From assembly GCA_028284775.1 (NCBI GenBank), contig JANQRB010000171.1, positions 17,326 through 81,325 of the forward strand: a DNA stretch of 64,000 nt. Direction: 5' to 3'. Below are positions 10,626-21,800 of this stretch, in pieces. The stretch comes from Candidatus Kapaibacterium sp. Its GTDB lineage: Bacteria > Bacteroidota > Ignavibacteria > Kapaibacteriales > UBA7675. The notes beneath the pieces are model-generated. The model was not told the origin of the DNA, ran no database searches, and worked only from the letters and a program-made list of their open reading frames with translations. Each line of letters starts with the position of its first letter. Position 1 is the stretch's first letter. A program made the position numbers and the translations under genes.

Positions 10626-12449
10626 TCAATCAATAACGATTAATGAAGAAGCAGAAAGCGCTGTTTCTGTCCTGATATGTACCATATACGTGCCTGCGGG
10701 CCAATCTGTTGAAGCGATCGAGTAGCGACCACCAGCACTTGCCGGCCGAACAGCATGGAATAGTTCACGTCCAAGCAGGTCGGTGACGCGAATTGTAACA
10801 TAAGCACTCAGTACTAGCGGCAATTCGATCGTCAGTCTATCTCCGCTCTGCATCCGGCTGGGGTATACGCGCAGTTCAAGATCGCCATTAACAATTGCTT
10901 CCTGGACGTCGGCGGCATTTTTACCGTATGGACCGTGATCCTGTCTGGCACAGAGCCCCTCAATGTCGATATACGGATCATCACCGGGAATCTGCTCGTG
11001 ATCAAAATCACAGATCGGCTCCATTTCGACTGTATTGGATTCGACGGTCAGATCATCGATCTCAACCCCATCATTGTTCGGACAGTTAATGGCGTCAACT
11101 GCCGGAAGCGCAAAGCTGGTTTTCACGATATACCCGTTGGTCCTTATCCCGTTTGCTTCCGCCCAGGTACCTACGCCAATAACTCCTTCGTCCCATGTGG
11201 TTCCGAAGCCCGCCCAGGCCGTCGGCTGAACCCCGAGTCCGTGAAAGGCACTGGTCGATCGATTGAAGCCATAAGTCTGTGAAGTTGCGGACCAACTTGA
11301 TGTTGGGTCGACATTCATGAGAAATGCGACCGTACTTTGGTTTGGATGATCTGTATCACCGGAGACAACGTAGCTCGTGGCATTGTATTTCTCAACATCC
11401 GTCGCGTTCACATGGTTATTGCCCGTATTCGGAGCCACAAGTTGTTTGGCTGTCCAGTTTCCACCACTATGGCGCAGTATGAATCCCCCAAGCGGGCTGG
11501 CGACCATGTTAGTCGGCGCAATTTGACCAACAATAACCATTTCGTCACTTGAGACTGGAGGAGAGGGATCGGAGGCCCACATCGCCTTGGGATAGCTGTT
11601 AACTGGGTCCGTTGCCTTCTGTAACACTAAGCGTTCGCCAGACACAAAACTGCCGCTTAGGTCAAACGTCAGATTGAGAATGTCTGAGCGCAGCAGAGAT
11701 TGACTCGCCCGAAACTGTGTGCTGCCGACAACACGAATGATACCGCCCTGAACATTCAGGTCCAGGCCTTCCTGCACCAAATCGGAACAACTTACATGCC
11801 CGCAGGTGTAGGAATATTGCCAGACGGGAAAGCCGTTGGCGTAGTTAAAACGACCGATGTATATGTTGTCGCCATCCTGATTCCCATCACCGATTGTGCT
11901 GCCGACAACAACAAAATCATTGTTCAATCCCCCCATTTGCGCAACATTCATGGCTTCGATACTATTGCCGTTCAATTGCCCCGTACACGCGCTGCCGTCC
12001 AGTCCGAAAATGCGATTCCAAACCGTCGTGCCATCCAGATTGCTCAGCTTGATGATGATTGCGTTGGTCCCGCCCTCATCAAAGCCAACAATTACAAGAT
12101 CGTCATCATCGGCTTGAATGATGGAAATACCGCGGTCAAAGGACCAGGTTATTGCTTGATAGCGCCGCGTCCATTGCTTAGAACCTGTCTGATCCAGTTT
12201 CACAACAGTCAGTCCGTGTGATCCCGCCGCCGTCGATTCGTTAATACCGACGATCGCATACCCGAAGTCCGAGGTGTACACGGCATCGCAGGCTTCTTCA
12301 ACCACGTCATTCAAGCCATACTCCACTTCAAAAAACTGGCGGGTTAATATTACTTGCGAATTGGCTTCACGCCCTATTCCTACCACAATAATCAGCAAAA
12401 AGCAAAGCCTTACAGCTACATAAACAGAGCAGTTTTTATTTGTAATCAT
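10626..12449 (-). CDS. T9SS-secreted repeat protein (paralogue of 1095-2918)
   Basis: An exported protein of 607 residues. An ATG two codons upstream (12455) overlaps the AAAGGA ribosome site, so I prefer the ATG at 12449 (MITNKNCSVYVAV...). A hydrophobic signal segment ends near REANSQ. Blades of the same pattern as in the paralogue follow (GLTVVKLDQ, LVIVGFDEG, NDFVVVGSTIGDG), and the type IX sorting domain closes the protein (VYPSRMQSGDRLTIEL, DLLGRELF, GTYMVHIRTE). The 5' leaders of the two paralogues share blocks (TCTCATGAAAGGA and AATTATCAA), so they probably share expression control as well as origin. Duplication around the large gene at 6064 is inferred. Confidence 0.85.
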   Translation of the reverse strand: MITNKNCSVYVAVRLCFLLIIVVGIGREANSQVILTRQFFEVEYGLNDVVEEACDAVYTSDFGYAIVGINESTAAGSHGLTVVKLDQTGSKQWTRRYQAITWSFDRGISIIQADDDDLVIVGFDEGGTNAIIIKLSNLDGTTVWNRIFGLDGSACTGQLNGNSIEAMNVAQMGGLNNDFVVVGSTIGDGNQDGDNIYIGRFNYANGFPVWQYSYTCGHVSCSDLVQEGLDLNVQGGIIRVVGSTQFRASQSLLRSDILNLTFDLSGSFVSGERLVLQKATDPVNSYPKAMWASDPSPPVSSDEMVIVGQIAPTNMVASPLGGFILRHSGGNWTAKQLVAPNTGNNHVNATDVEKYNATSYVVSGDTDHPNQSTVAFLMNVDPTSSWSATSQTYGFNRSTSAFHGLGVQPTAWAGFGTTWDEGVIGVGTWAEANGIRTNGYIVKTSFALPAVDAINCPNNDGVEIDDLTVESNTVEMEPICDFDHEQIPGDDPYIDIEGLCARQDHGPYGKNAADVQEAIVNGDLELRVYPSRMQSGDRLTIELPLVLSAYVTIRVTDLLGRELFHAVRPASAGGRYSIASTDWPAGTYMVHIRTETALSASSLIVID

Positions 12450-12874
12450 AAGCATCCTTTCATGAGAGTAATTTAGTTGATAATTTCGCTGGAATTGTCG
12501 CCGGGATGTTCTTATCGGAATTCCCGCGGAAATAACTCCAAGCGCAAGTGGTTAATGACGCTTGCTGTGAATTCTAAAATTTCTTTTACCGAAGATCTTC
12601 GATTGACGCCCTGGCCTGTTCAAGTGCATTTATTCTTGGCAGTATGCCGCCGGAATACGCCGGACGCCCTTATTAACAGAGATGCAAAATTCGTCAGCAT
12701 TCCTCGGTCGAACGATGTAAATAATCAGCAGTCCGGGTGTTAAAGATTTCCGCAAGCGCCGACAAAGGGTAATAGTGTTGCTGGAGAAGTTCATGCGCAA
12801 AGAGCTCCCGGACGAAATCAGGTGCCGCCCGATAGCGGACGGCATCTGATCGTAGTAGCCGGTACGCATTACAT
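12450..12874. other. Intergenic leader region
   Basis: This 425-base gap lies between two minus-strand T9SS genes. The part next to 12449 is AT-rich, shares its leader sequence with the paralogue at 2918 and probably holds the promoter. Short overlapping frames at 12630-12891 look like chance. Confidence 0.5.
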
Positions 12875-14677
12875 TTACCGCGTTTTGACAATTTTCAACG
12901 TTTTGACTATGGTTCCCGCCTGTAGCGTCAGGTTGTAACTGCCCGCTGCAAAGCCGCCGATATCGAAACTCAGGCTGTGGTCCCCGGCTCCAAGCTCCAC
13001 AGTCCGGCTGATCGCAACTCGACCTCGTGCGTCAACAATTCTGATCACGACTTTCGCACCGGCATTCATTGTGACGTTAACAGTCAGGTTTTTAGCTGTG
13101 CCGAGCGGATTGGGCAGAGCCGCGACCGAATGAAGGACATCAGTGGCCGCAGATTCAAAGCCGGCCGGATCGTTGATGTTGCCCGGAGCACCCTTGCATT
13201 GAACTCCGGGACAGGGCACAACGGCTGTCATGCTGGTGACGCTAACGTATTGAATCGGATCGGGTGTCGGGATTTCCGGGCCGCCCGTGTCATAGTCCGG
13301 ATCCTCGAAGGGGAAAAACGCAGGAATGGGCGTCGGATCGACGGCGGTCTCGCAATTTGTTTGACCAGAGGATGTCGTACGCACAAGCAGCATATCGGTG
13401 CTCCGGCCGGGGCTGCTGGTACTGCCGGCCTCGCCGGTAAGGACATAACCACCATTGGAAGTCAATGCCAGGCTAAAGGCGGCGTCATTGGTCGCATTGT
13501 CGGCAGTATAGGCATTCCACCAGTTCGGCAGCCAAAGCGAAACCGCCGTCGAAGCGTTAAACAAAAAGGCATTGTCGGGATTCGTGCCCCAGGACGAACT
13601 GGTACCTGCCACAGCAACCTGGGAATTCGTGAGCTTTTGGATCGATTGACCGATATCGTCTCCGGCGTCATCTCGAAAAATTGTCTGGATACCAAGGTTG
13701 GAAAGATCAAGCACAACTTCGCTCAGGAATACATCTCGCGAGCCGTAGGTATCGGAGTAGCCCGTGATAATATAACCGTTGTCATTGCCCTGGCCATCCT
13801 GCGTGAGCACAAGAGAAGTACCGCGTTCATCGCTCGTGGGCCATCCGATTGCGATCTCCAGATCGGTCGGGCTTGTCATATTGCGGCGAATCATGTAAAT
13901 ATCTTCATGCATTCCATGCGTCGGATCCAGGCGCATGGTGCTGCCTACCATTACATAGGCCACTTTTTGACTGCCGTTGTAGTTCAGTTCCAGTAAGTCG
14001 AACGCTTCCTCGTCATAATCGCCGCCGTACCAATCAAAGGAATACATCAGGCCGGTGCTCAACACTTCCGCAAACAGAACATTTTTGTAATCGGGCGTAC
14101 CGGTGCCATAGCTCATAGTATAACCCGTCACAAGATAGTTGCCTTTCTGATTGATCATTATCGCATGCGCTTCGTCGTTTTCTTCGCCGCCAAAAATTCG
14201 CCACCAAACGATGTTACCGCTACCGTCGGTTTTCAGGATAAAGGCATCGCGATGCGTGGTCCGCGTCGGATACTGCGGATGATCAATCGGGTACGGCGTT
14301 TCGGTGTATCCGCAGACGACAAAGCCTCCGTCGATATCTTGCAACACATCATGCGCCTCGCCTCGCGCATTGTGCGTGACATAGGTTTGATAGCGTTTCG
14401 ACCACAGGATATTGCCGCATGCGTCCGTTCGAGTCAATGTTATGTTTTCGGGTGTATTAACATTGGCAAAATCCTTAAATCCGGCAATGACAATATCGCC
14501 ATTGCTGCATTCCGCCACGCCTCGTCCGCGATCTTGCTCGGTACCGTTTTCCCCCAGTAGTTTTTCGTAGCGCATCTGCGCGAAGGAAGGTGTCACAACA
14601 GCCAGAATTGTAAATACGCAGATTATGCCAGGGATATGTCTCAGCCAATTCGTTCTTGTCCTACTGTTTACTTTCAT
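12875..14677 (-). CDS. T9SS-secreted beta-propeller protein
   Basis: A 600-residue exported protein. The start ATG at 14677 is preceded by AAAGGAA and opens a signal peptide ending at SFAQ (about residue 34). The body holds repeated blades such as 'GRGVAECSNGDIVIAGFKD', 'GNILWSKRYQ', 'DGGFVVCGYTE' and 'GGYVLTGEAGS', a pattern known from propeller-type FCB surface proteins. The last ~75 residues (ALPNPLGTAKNLTVNV, VDARGRVAI, GSYNLTLQAG) are a type IX sorting domain. It resembles the proteins at 1095 and 10626 in layout but is clearly more distant. A surface role is inferred; no catalytic residues are recognisable. Confidence 0.8.
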   Translation of the reverse strand: MKVNSRTRTNWLRHIPGIICVFTILAVVTPSFAQMRYEKLLGENGTEQDRGRGVAECSNGDIVIAGFKDFANVNTPENITLTRTDACGNILWSKRYQTYVTHNARGEAHDVLQDIDGGFVVCGYTETPYPIDHPQYPTRTTHRDAFILKTDGSGNIVWWRIFGGEENDEAHAIMINQKGNYLVTGYTMSYGTGTPDYKNVLFAEVLSTGLMYSFDWYGGDYDEEAFDLLELNYNGSQKVAYVMVGSTMRLDPTHGMHEDIYMIRRNMTSPTDLEIAIGWPTSDERGTSLVLTQDGQGNDNGYIITGYSDTYGSRDVFLSEVVLDLSNLGIQTIFRDDAGDDIGQSIQKLTNSQVAVAGTSSSWGTNPDNAFLFNASTAVSLWLPNWWNAYTADNATNDAAFSLALTSNGGYVLTGEAGSTSSPGRSTDMLLVRTTSSGQTNCETAVDPTPIPAFFPFEDPDYDTGGPEIPTPDPIQYVSVTSMTAVVPCPGVQCKGAPGNINDPAGFESAATDVLHSVAALPNPLGTAKNLTVNVTMNAGAKVVIRIVDARGRVAISRTVELGAGDHSLSFDIGGFAAGSYNLTLQAGTIVKTLKIVKTR

Positions 14678-14808
14678 TTTCGGGTTCCTTTAGTATTATG
14701 ATAGTTAATTATTATTATACTAACAGTTGTGCCATACTCTATTGTTGTACAAACTAATGAACTGGCCAGATCCACGGTATGACAACGAAAGAGTTGCAAC
14801 AAATCTAC

Positions 14809-15876
14809 TTATTGCTTATTCGGATCGGCATAATTCGGATTATGGAGGACTTCGTCATCGCTCAACGCCAGTAAAAACTCTTTCAGATCAGATATTTCTG
14901 CCGGACTAAGATTCAATGGCTTAATCAGGGAGTCCTTATTGCGGTGGTAGACTCCACCGGAGTTGTAATGCGCCAGGACTTCGTCCAGACTTGCCTTTGA
15001 GCCGTTGTGCATATAAGGCGCAGTATGTGCGATATTGCGAAGAGTTGGCGTCTTGAATTTTGCCTCGTCCTTATAATCCTCGGAGACATAAAAGCGTCCT
15101 CGATCTTCATAGCGAAAAAACAGACCTGTATTGTGAAACTGATCATCGCTGAAATTGAAGCCCGAGTGACAGGCCACGCAATTCGTTCGCGCACTGAAGA
15201 AGAGAGCCTGACCGTGCCGGGCCGCGGGACTCAGGGCGGCGCTATCGCCGCGTTTGTAGCGGTCAAAGGGCGAATTGGCGGATGATATCGTACGTACAAA
15301 GCTCGCAATCGCACTGGCTGCGTTTGCAGCTGAGATAGCGGACTTTTCGGCGAATGCCGCCCGAAAACCCTCAGCGTACCGACCATGATCCCGAAGCCGC
15401 CGTACGAGCTGTAGTGTGTCGAGATTAAGTTCGACCGGGTTAACAATCGCCTTGAGAATCTGCTGCTCCAAGGTGACTGAGCCGCCATCCCAGGCCAGAC
15501 TCTGCATGACAGAGGCATTAATAATTGTCGGCGCATTGCGATAACCGACTTCATTGTCGACGCCTCGGCTGACGGTGTTTCCATCACTAAAAGCCATCTG
15601 CTGCCGGTGGCATGAGCCGCAGGACAGGCTGTAATCAAGTGACAGAATCCGATCATAAAAGAGGCTGCGGCCGAGGTCGACTTTTGCGGCCGACATTTCT
15701 CTGGCATCGGGCTGCGCGCTGGCCGGCAAATTATGAAGCACAGCGGCTGCCTTGACATCAATGTCTGTTCCGTGTACGCGTGGACCATGGCAACAGTCAA
15801 TCGGAATATTAATCAGTATCAACAGACAAAATGCCGCTGTGCTCCTACTGTGTCTCGCGCCTGCGTAGTGAATCAT
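14809..15876 (-). CDS. Di-haem cytochrome c peroxidase (CcpA/MauG family)
   Basis: A periplasmic di-haem enzyme of 355 residues that would reduce hydrogen peroxide with electrons from cytochrome c. I start at the ATG at 15876, which follows AGAGG; the open frame extends 16 codons further. An N-terminal hydrophobic stretch (residues ~13-26) serves as export signal. Two haem-binding motifs are present, CGSCH at about 86-90 and CVACH at about 233-237, and 'FKTPTLRNIAHTAPYMHNGS' supplies the family's conserved Met ligand region. Length matches the family. It lies between a T9SS gene and a propeller gene on the same strand, with 119 bases to the latter. MauG-like roles in protein modification cannot be excluded from sequence. 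Confidence 0.9.
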   Translation of the reverse strand: MIHYAGARHSRSTAAFCLLILINIPIDCCHGPRVHGTDIDVKAAAVLHNLPASAQPDAREMSAAKVDLGRSLFYDRILSLDYSLSCGSCHRQQMAFSDGNTVSRGVDNEVGYRNAPTIINASVMQSLAWDGGSVTLEQQILKAIVNPVELNLDTLQLVRRLRDHGRYAEGFRAAFAEKSAISAANAASAIASFVRTISSANSPFDRYKRGDSAALSPAARHGQALFFSARTNCVACHSGFNFSDDQFHNTGLFFRYEDRGRFYVSEDYKDEAKFKTPTLRNIAHTAPYMHNGSKASLDEVLAHYNSGGVYHRNKDSLIKPLNLSPAEISDLKEFLLALSDDEVLHNPNYADPNKQ

Positions 15877-15995
15877 AACATGCCTCTCTAAGATCACGAC
15901 ACAATTGTAATTGTATGATGTCATAGTATGAGATCGCAGTCAAGCAAATAAGGACCAGTCGCCATGTAGCAAGATTGAGCAAGAGTCTCATTGTG

Positions 15996-17150
15996 TCAGC
16001 GTGTATCAACAACCCCGAATCGCGTCGGGCCAATTCCCCTGCTGTCTGGCTTCAAGGCACGGATTAACAGACCGGCAGGGCTTGCCAGATACAAACGCCG
16101 TTTGCCGGCTGACAGGGGAGAAATTTTCAACATCCAGACGTTGTTGTCAGCATCGATGTTCCAGGGAAGCTGCTTGCTTTCCTCTTGCCAGCCTTTGTCT
16201 ACAGTCCCCAGGCTGTATACAATCCCCCTCCCCGGCGTGTGGCGATCCTTACTGAAACCGCCTACAATAATGTTATCCCGGTCCCCTTCAGAATGTGCCG
16301 CGACCGACCACAGTGAAATGCCCCTATGCGCGATCTGCCGCCAGGACTCGCCTCCGTCCCTCGTTTGATATAATCCTCCGTCCGGCTCGCGCGCTCGACT
16401 GAAATATGTCACCACTGCATAGCCAAGCATTGGATCGGCATCGCTAAAGATGATTTTGGGAATCTCGAGACCTTCGTATCCCTGCGGCAGCTGAACGCGG
16501 CAGGGACGCCAGCTATGCCCACCATCAGTCGACTTTCGAATTTTTCCCTCGGTACAGCCTGCCAGTAAAACATTGGTACTATCGTTCCGGATACAGATTG
16601 TACATAGATTTGCTACGTCGTGAATCGTCGCAATCGAATCCCAGACTATACCGCCATTGCGACTCTTGTAAATGATCGCAGGACGCAGGTGCCCGACATA
16701 CATCACATCGGGATCACTCGGATCCGCCACCAGGGATTCGCCATTTAGTCGGAGCGGTAGTTGCGGTGTCAACACTTTGGCCCAGCTTTCGCCACCGTCT
16801 GTACTACGCTGCAAAGAACCGAAATTCGTACCACCCACCAACACGACATTGGTATCGCGCGAATGAACGATAATATTGGTAAACCATGAATTTCCGCCCT
16901 TAAAGTTAACAACAAGCGTATCCCAATTAATACCAGCGTCATAACTTCGGTAGACACGACGTCCGATGCCGCCTGCAAACACCGTATTCGGATTTTGGGG
17001 GTTGATACTGAGCGAGACGGTCGCCGCGTCAAGCGCCAGTCGCCAGTCCGATGCCGCCACTGGCAGTGCGAATACAGATACCATAGTTAATGCGAAGATC
17101 CCAATTACGGTACCGTCCCGTACTTTCAGTGTTGAGTTTATTACCAACAT
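15996..17150 (-). CDS. BNR/Ycf48-like propeller protein
   Basis: A 384-residue exported protein. The start ATG at 17150 follows AGGAG at nine bases; an upstream in-frame start has no such site. A hydrophobic segment at residues ~14-32 ends in LPVAAS. The body consists of repeats of the 'VYRSYDAGINWDT', 'LQRSTDGGESWAKV', 'IRKSTDGGHSWRP' and 'LYQTRDGGESWRQ' type. These are the Asp-box/BNR blades of sortilin- and Ycf48-like beta-propellers. No C-terminal T9SS domain is visible, unlike its neighbours. It may form a transcription unit with the downstream cytochrome peroxidase. Its substrate is unknown. Confidence 0.8.
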   Translation of the reverse strand: MLVINSTLKVRDGTVIGIFALTMVSVFALPVAASDWRLALDAATVSLSINPQNPNTVFAGGIGRRVYRSYDAGINWDTLVVNFKGGNSWFTNIIVHSRDTNVVLVGGTNFGSLQRSTDGGESWAKVLTPQLPLRLNGESLVADPSDPDVMYVGHLRPAIIYKSRNGGIVWDSIATIHDVANLCTICIRNDSTNVLLAGCTEGKIRKSTDGGHSWRPCRVQLPQGYEGLEIPKIIFSDADPMLGYAVVTYFSRAREPDGGLYQTRDGGESWRQIAHRGISLWSVAAHSEGDRDNIIVGGFSKDRHTPGRGIVYSLGTVDKGWQEESKQLPWNIDADNNVWMLKISPLSAGKRRLYLASPAGLLIRALKPDSRGIGPTRFGVVDTR

Positions 17151-18089
17151 GTAATAGATGCTCCTGTAATTTCCTCTATCGCTGCCATTCGTTTTATCAG
17201 GCAAGCTCGAATCTCTCGGCTGCCCGCAGCACGGATCCCTAAATGAATGCTCTTAGAAAGCCAGAGCCGTGGCTCCACATTAACATGCACCAAGCTAAAT
17301 GTTGAATCAGCGAGGCATTCGGATTCTGTTTAGTATAAATCCCAAGTGTCTTAATTTGCAGTCAAGCGAATGTGAAACGCTTCAGAGAGAGCGTTATGGC
17401 CTGCAGTTGCGTTTATTCTACTTGCCGCTCTTCGTATACCCAGAACTAAATGTGAATTTTGCTAGCCTTTTGAATTACAATGGCTGATTCCAGTTCGTCA
17501 GGGATTATTGCACCTTCAGAGCTATGTTGTCGTTGAGCATTCATAGTCTCTATAGCAGAAACTGGCATCCGGCATGCTCACTGTTAGATCCTCGATAAAT
17601 GGGTGGTCGAGTTTCGTTGATTTCTGATTTAGCAAGTCACCGGCAATAACAAATCCTGGAAAAAAAGGCCGATCTTCAGTGTTGCACTGCGCAAAGCCGA
17701 TTGCGGAACTGTGCGGGCTATTGATCCAGTAGACAAATCAAATTGCCGAATAATCTAAATTGTCATTCTCGGCTCCTCAAATACTAAGATGCGATCTTGT
17801 CTAAAATTCCTCGGCTCGAAGATAAATTTTAGCTTTTGTGCATCATATCCTACAAGATAATTTTCATCGACACTACATCTTCTTCGCGATACTTTCCATT
17901 TTCCAGAAACAATAATCGACAAAATTTTTAAAGGTAGTCACAATTTTTTACCGCAAAAAAGCCGTTCACCGGTAGTATCTTCACGCTGCTGTCGCAGTGT
18001 TACTCACGTAAATCTCAATCGATGCAAGCGCCAATCTTGGTCACTCACTGGCACCGGGATCACCGGTTTTATCTGAGAAGCGTACGCTT
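17151..18089. other. Divergent intergenic region
   Basis: This 939-base region lies between the minus-strand propeller gene and the plus-strand sigma factor and must hold both promoters. It is AT-rich, especially 17750-17960. One 62-codon frame at 17299-17487 has no supporting features. No clear operator is recognisable by eye. Confidence 0.5.
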
Positions 18090-18692
18090 ATGCCTACAGA
18101 ATCACAACATCAATGTTCCGGCTATTCGCCGGATGAAACGCTCGTCACTGCATATCGACGGACGGGCAAGCTAGAAGTATTAGCCGAACTATTTCAACGC
18201 TATGAACACTCGATTCTCAAGGATTGCCGTAAAATCCTGCGAGATACGGAAAGCAGCCGAGATACGGCGATGGAGATTTTCGAGAAGCTGACCTCCGCAC
18301 TCCTCTCCAGCGAGATTGGCAATTTTCGGCTTTGGCTCCGGCAGGTTGTTCGGAATCACTGCCTGGAGAAATTGCGTCAGTCCAAAGGGAAGATTGCTGT
18401 CGGGCTCGAAGAAGATTTTGATGCTGTCGACGAGGCCACGCTGCAGTGCGGTGACGTCGAAGGTTCCGGATGGCAGGAACCGGACTGGATTGAAAAACTG
18501 CGCGAAGCGCTGGCACAGCTCAAATACGATCAGCGGCGCTGTATCGAGCTGTTTTATTTTCACAAGAAACGATATCGTGAAATTGCATCCGCGCTGGAGA
18601 TCAGTCCAAAACAGGTGAAATTCAACTTACAAAACGGACGCAACCGGCTGCGAACCTTACTGAAGAGGAAGCTCGATAGTCTGACGGGCTGA
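18090..18692 (+). CDS. Sigma-70 family (ECF-like) RNA polymerase sigma factor
   Basis: A 200-residue transcription factor. Region 2 covers about residues 25-95 (LAELFQRYEHSILKDC...IFEKL...FRLWLRQVVRNHCLEKLRQ) and recognises the -10 element. Region 4 (about 130-195) has the helix-turn-helix 'RYREIASALEISPKQVKFNLQNGRNRLRTLL' pattern that contacts the -35 element. Regions 1 and 3 are absent, as in ECF sigma factors, and no anti-sigma gene is adjacent. It is the only plus-strand gene among the minus-strand secretion cargo genes, and it converges on the large protease gene at a shared hairpin. ECF factors control T9SS genes in some Bacteroidota, so a link to its neighbours is plausible but inferred. 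Confidence 0.88.
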   Translation: MPTESQHQCSGYSPDETLVTAYRRTGKLEVLAELFQRYEHSILKDCRKILRDTESSRDTAMEIFEKLTSALLSSEIGNFRLWLRQVVRNHCLEKLRQSKGKIAVGLEEDFDAVDEATLQCGDVEGSGWQEPDWIEKLREALAQLKYDQRRCIELFYFHKKRYREIASALEISPKQVKFNLQNGRNRLRTLLKRKLDSLTG

Positions 18693-18785
18693 GCGAATGA
18701 AGTTATGTGCTGAGCCTCCGCCCGCCGATTGGTTAGCGATTTAAGATTGCCCGTCCGGGAATGAGACGAGGCGATTCTTACAATG

Positions 18786-18814
18786 AGGGCACCCGACACG
18801 AGGTCGGGTGCCCT
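18786..18814. terminator. Bidirectional hairpin terminator
   Basis: A perfect 12-bp stem (AGGGCACCCGAC / GTCGGGTGCCCT) with a five-base loop sits between the converging sigma factor gene (ends 18692) and protease gene (ends 18872). Position and symmetry fit a shared terminator, though T-runs are short. Confidence 0.65.
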
Positions 18815-18871
18815 GACACATGCTCAGATTCGATGGCCTTGGATCTGCATCGCCGGCTATTGACGTCGAAA

Positions 18872-21800
18872 TTACCGCAGCAAAGAAAATGTCGTGTTTA
18901 CACTCTGCGAGCCGGCTTCGAGACGCAGGAAATACAGACCACTGGTATAGCTGTCGGCATTCCATTCAACTGAGTGTCTGCCGGCGCTGTAGTCGCCTTC
19001 ATGCACGACATCGATGCTGCGCCCGAGCGCGTCGCTCAGGACGAGGCGTACGGCCGCGCTCTGCGGCAGCTCGAAAGTCAGTGCGACAATGCCCCTGCCG
19101 GGATTGGGCGCCACGACAAGGGAGGCGCTTGCTTCGGCGCCGGCATCCGGCAGAATCGGAGCATTATCGCTGCCATTCTGCTTAAACAAAACAGAAGCCT
19201 GGCGCAGGTCCATCAGTATCGTCGACTCATAAACACGGACATGATTTTCATAAGTCTGACCATAGCCGGGATCGGAGTCCTTGGCATCCAGATTTACGAT
19301 GCGCCACTGCGCATCCACGGTCAATGGATTGGCGAAGCCCGCCAGAGCCGTCTGATAACTAAGGCGAGCCGAAGGGTTGTCGCCAAGCCGTTCGTGAATT
19401 TCGCCTTCCTGCAGGAGCCCCGTCAGCCGCATGATATCCGATTCCGTCACGTCGGCGGCGATCGTGCTGAAATCCTGCTTCAGGTTTAACAGATTCTGTT
19501 GCATGTCATTGGCCCAGCTAACGATTTGCATCGCGCGAAATCCCGCTCTGTAGCGGCAGGCATCGTCCGAGAATCGGTCCATAAGTTTGAGGCGCGCCGC
19601 GCTCAGCATATTGTCGAGCTCGGGATCAATCGGGTCATAATCAACCGCCGAGCGATTGTCTTCGATTTCGGGGCAGAAGATGTTAGCGCCCGCATTCGGA
19701 CATTCAGTGGTCGTTTGAGGCTCGCAGCCCAGTCGTAGCAGCGCCCCCTGGTCATTCGGATTGGCGCTGACCTGCGGGTTGTTTGAGCGCAGCGGCTGGC
19801 CCATCGGCGGATTGCGCCAGTTATTTGTCGATCCATCAAGCGCGCCGGGTTGACTGATATCGGAATAATATAAGTGGAAATCCGTTTCTTCGGCCAGAAC
19901 ATTGCGACCGCACTCGATGCGCAATATCGCGCTTTCACCCTGCAGATGGATATCCTGATTTTGTGTCCAGGCCGCGTCCTTAAACACATTCTGCAGGCTT
20001 GCAAGGGGCACGGCGGCTGTAAACTCATTGTGACCATATTGTGCCCGTGCCATGCCGGGAGACGAAACCACCGGCCAACCGACAAGATTGAGATGACCGT
20101 TAACATTGTGCAGGCCGGCGAGATAGTTTTCGATGTCGTTCCCTCGCAGCGCCTTGCGATCACCGCCAAGGACGTGGACAGCCGTGTTGCATTCCAGGTA
20201 ATCATTGTCGATGACCTTGTTTTCAAGCGTCCCTTCGAAGACATTGCCGAACTCGACGCGGGTGAAATCGTTGGCGCAGATGTCCAGTGTACCATTTTCG
20301 TCATGGCTGCCGATGTCGCATTGATCAAAGCGCGAGGCAGTGACTGCGGCATAGCCATTCTCTTCGGTCGCCACGCCGATGCGCAAAAACTTGAAGTCGC
20401 AATCGTTGATTTGCACCCACTGGTAGCCGCTGATTTTCATACCGCTAAGCGGATATTCGCCCTGGGGGTTCCCGACATAGTCGCGCGCGCCCTGAAGGTC
20501 CTCAAACTCGCAGTTGTCAATAACAAGACTCGGCATCAATACAGGCACGGCAATACCATTCATTAAACCGGTATAATCGTGCTGCATCTCGAGCAGTGTG
20601 TTGAACTTCCCGGCAACCACATCGCGGTGGGCGCGGAATTTGCTTTCACGGATTGAGCCAATCACATAGTAGTGCTGCGTAAACAACTTAACATCGATAA
20701 AATTGGTATAGCTTATGTCGATATTGGGAGCATCCGATTCAACTGCTGAGAAATCAAGCGGAATGCTCAGGTTGATACGCGCCGGCGCAATGACCTGTTG
20801 AAAATTGATACTACGCGCCAGTCTTCCGCTGACTTTGATCCGCGCTTCCTTTGTGCCGTCAAAGTAAAAACCGCCCGCGCCGCTGTAAGCATTGTCCGCC
20901 TCATTCGGCAGTTCCAGATGGCAGCCGGGCTGCACATCCATCAGGCCGTTAATGTCAAAGGCATCAATGCTGACGTAGGCACCGGCTTCCAGGAGCAGCT
21001 CCGCATCATGACGAAAGGGCGGCACCAATTCTTCACCCTCGATTTCCACGAGACAATTGATTTCGGTGCGCCAGATACGATCGTCCGATGGTTTGCCTTT
21101 AACAATCAGTTTTCCTTCGGGCTTGACAAGGATTTTGCGAACGCTGTTACTTGCGATAATCGAAGGATAGACGAGCTCCAGGGTGCCGTGGACTATCAGG
21201 TCTTCGCTGCCGTTCAGGTTCACTTCGCCGCCGGGCTGCAAGCGAAGCGTAGCGCCCTCCTCTATTATCAGGGAGGCATTGCCGTCGAGCGAGACCTTGC
21301 CATAAATTTCGGATACAGTTGACTCGTGGGCCAAAGAAGGGTCGAGGTTAACAATCCGTAGCTCATTGCGGGTCGCTCCACCGGAAGTGAAACGCAGGTC
21401 GTCCAGCTTCAGCCGGCCGCTTAAACTGACATTTTCAATATAGCCGGTAGCCGCAATTTTGCCGGGCGCTGCTTCCGCTCCAACCGGCGCGAGACAGCTG
21501 ATGCCATTGTCTGCCGCCGCGCTGTTGGACTGCACGATGCCGTCGATGCAGAGCATGCGATCGCCGGGAACGTTCAGGACGGTGTTCAGGCCGTCGAGGC
21601 GGGTTACGCCCTGGTTGTTATGATCTTCGCCCGGCATATCGGCGCCACCCCAATCCAGGACATTTAATACGAGATCGCTCTGCTGACCGTCCCCATTCCG
21701 ATCTTCGTCGGGAGAGAGATCACGCAGCTCGTTAACTTTCGATCCGAAATGCATCAGCGCGACACCGTGAACAACATGGTTGCTCGTCAGATTCGCCGAC

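Noticed and set aside
12977..13996. 339-codon plus-strand frame
   Set aside because: Antisense shadow of the T9SS propeller gene at 12875-14677, with Arg/Gly/Ile-rich nonsense composition.
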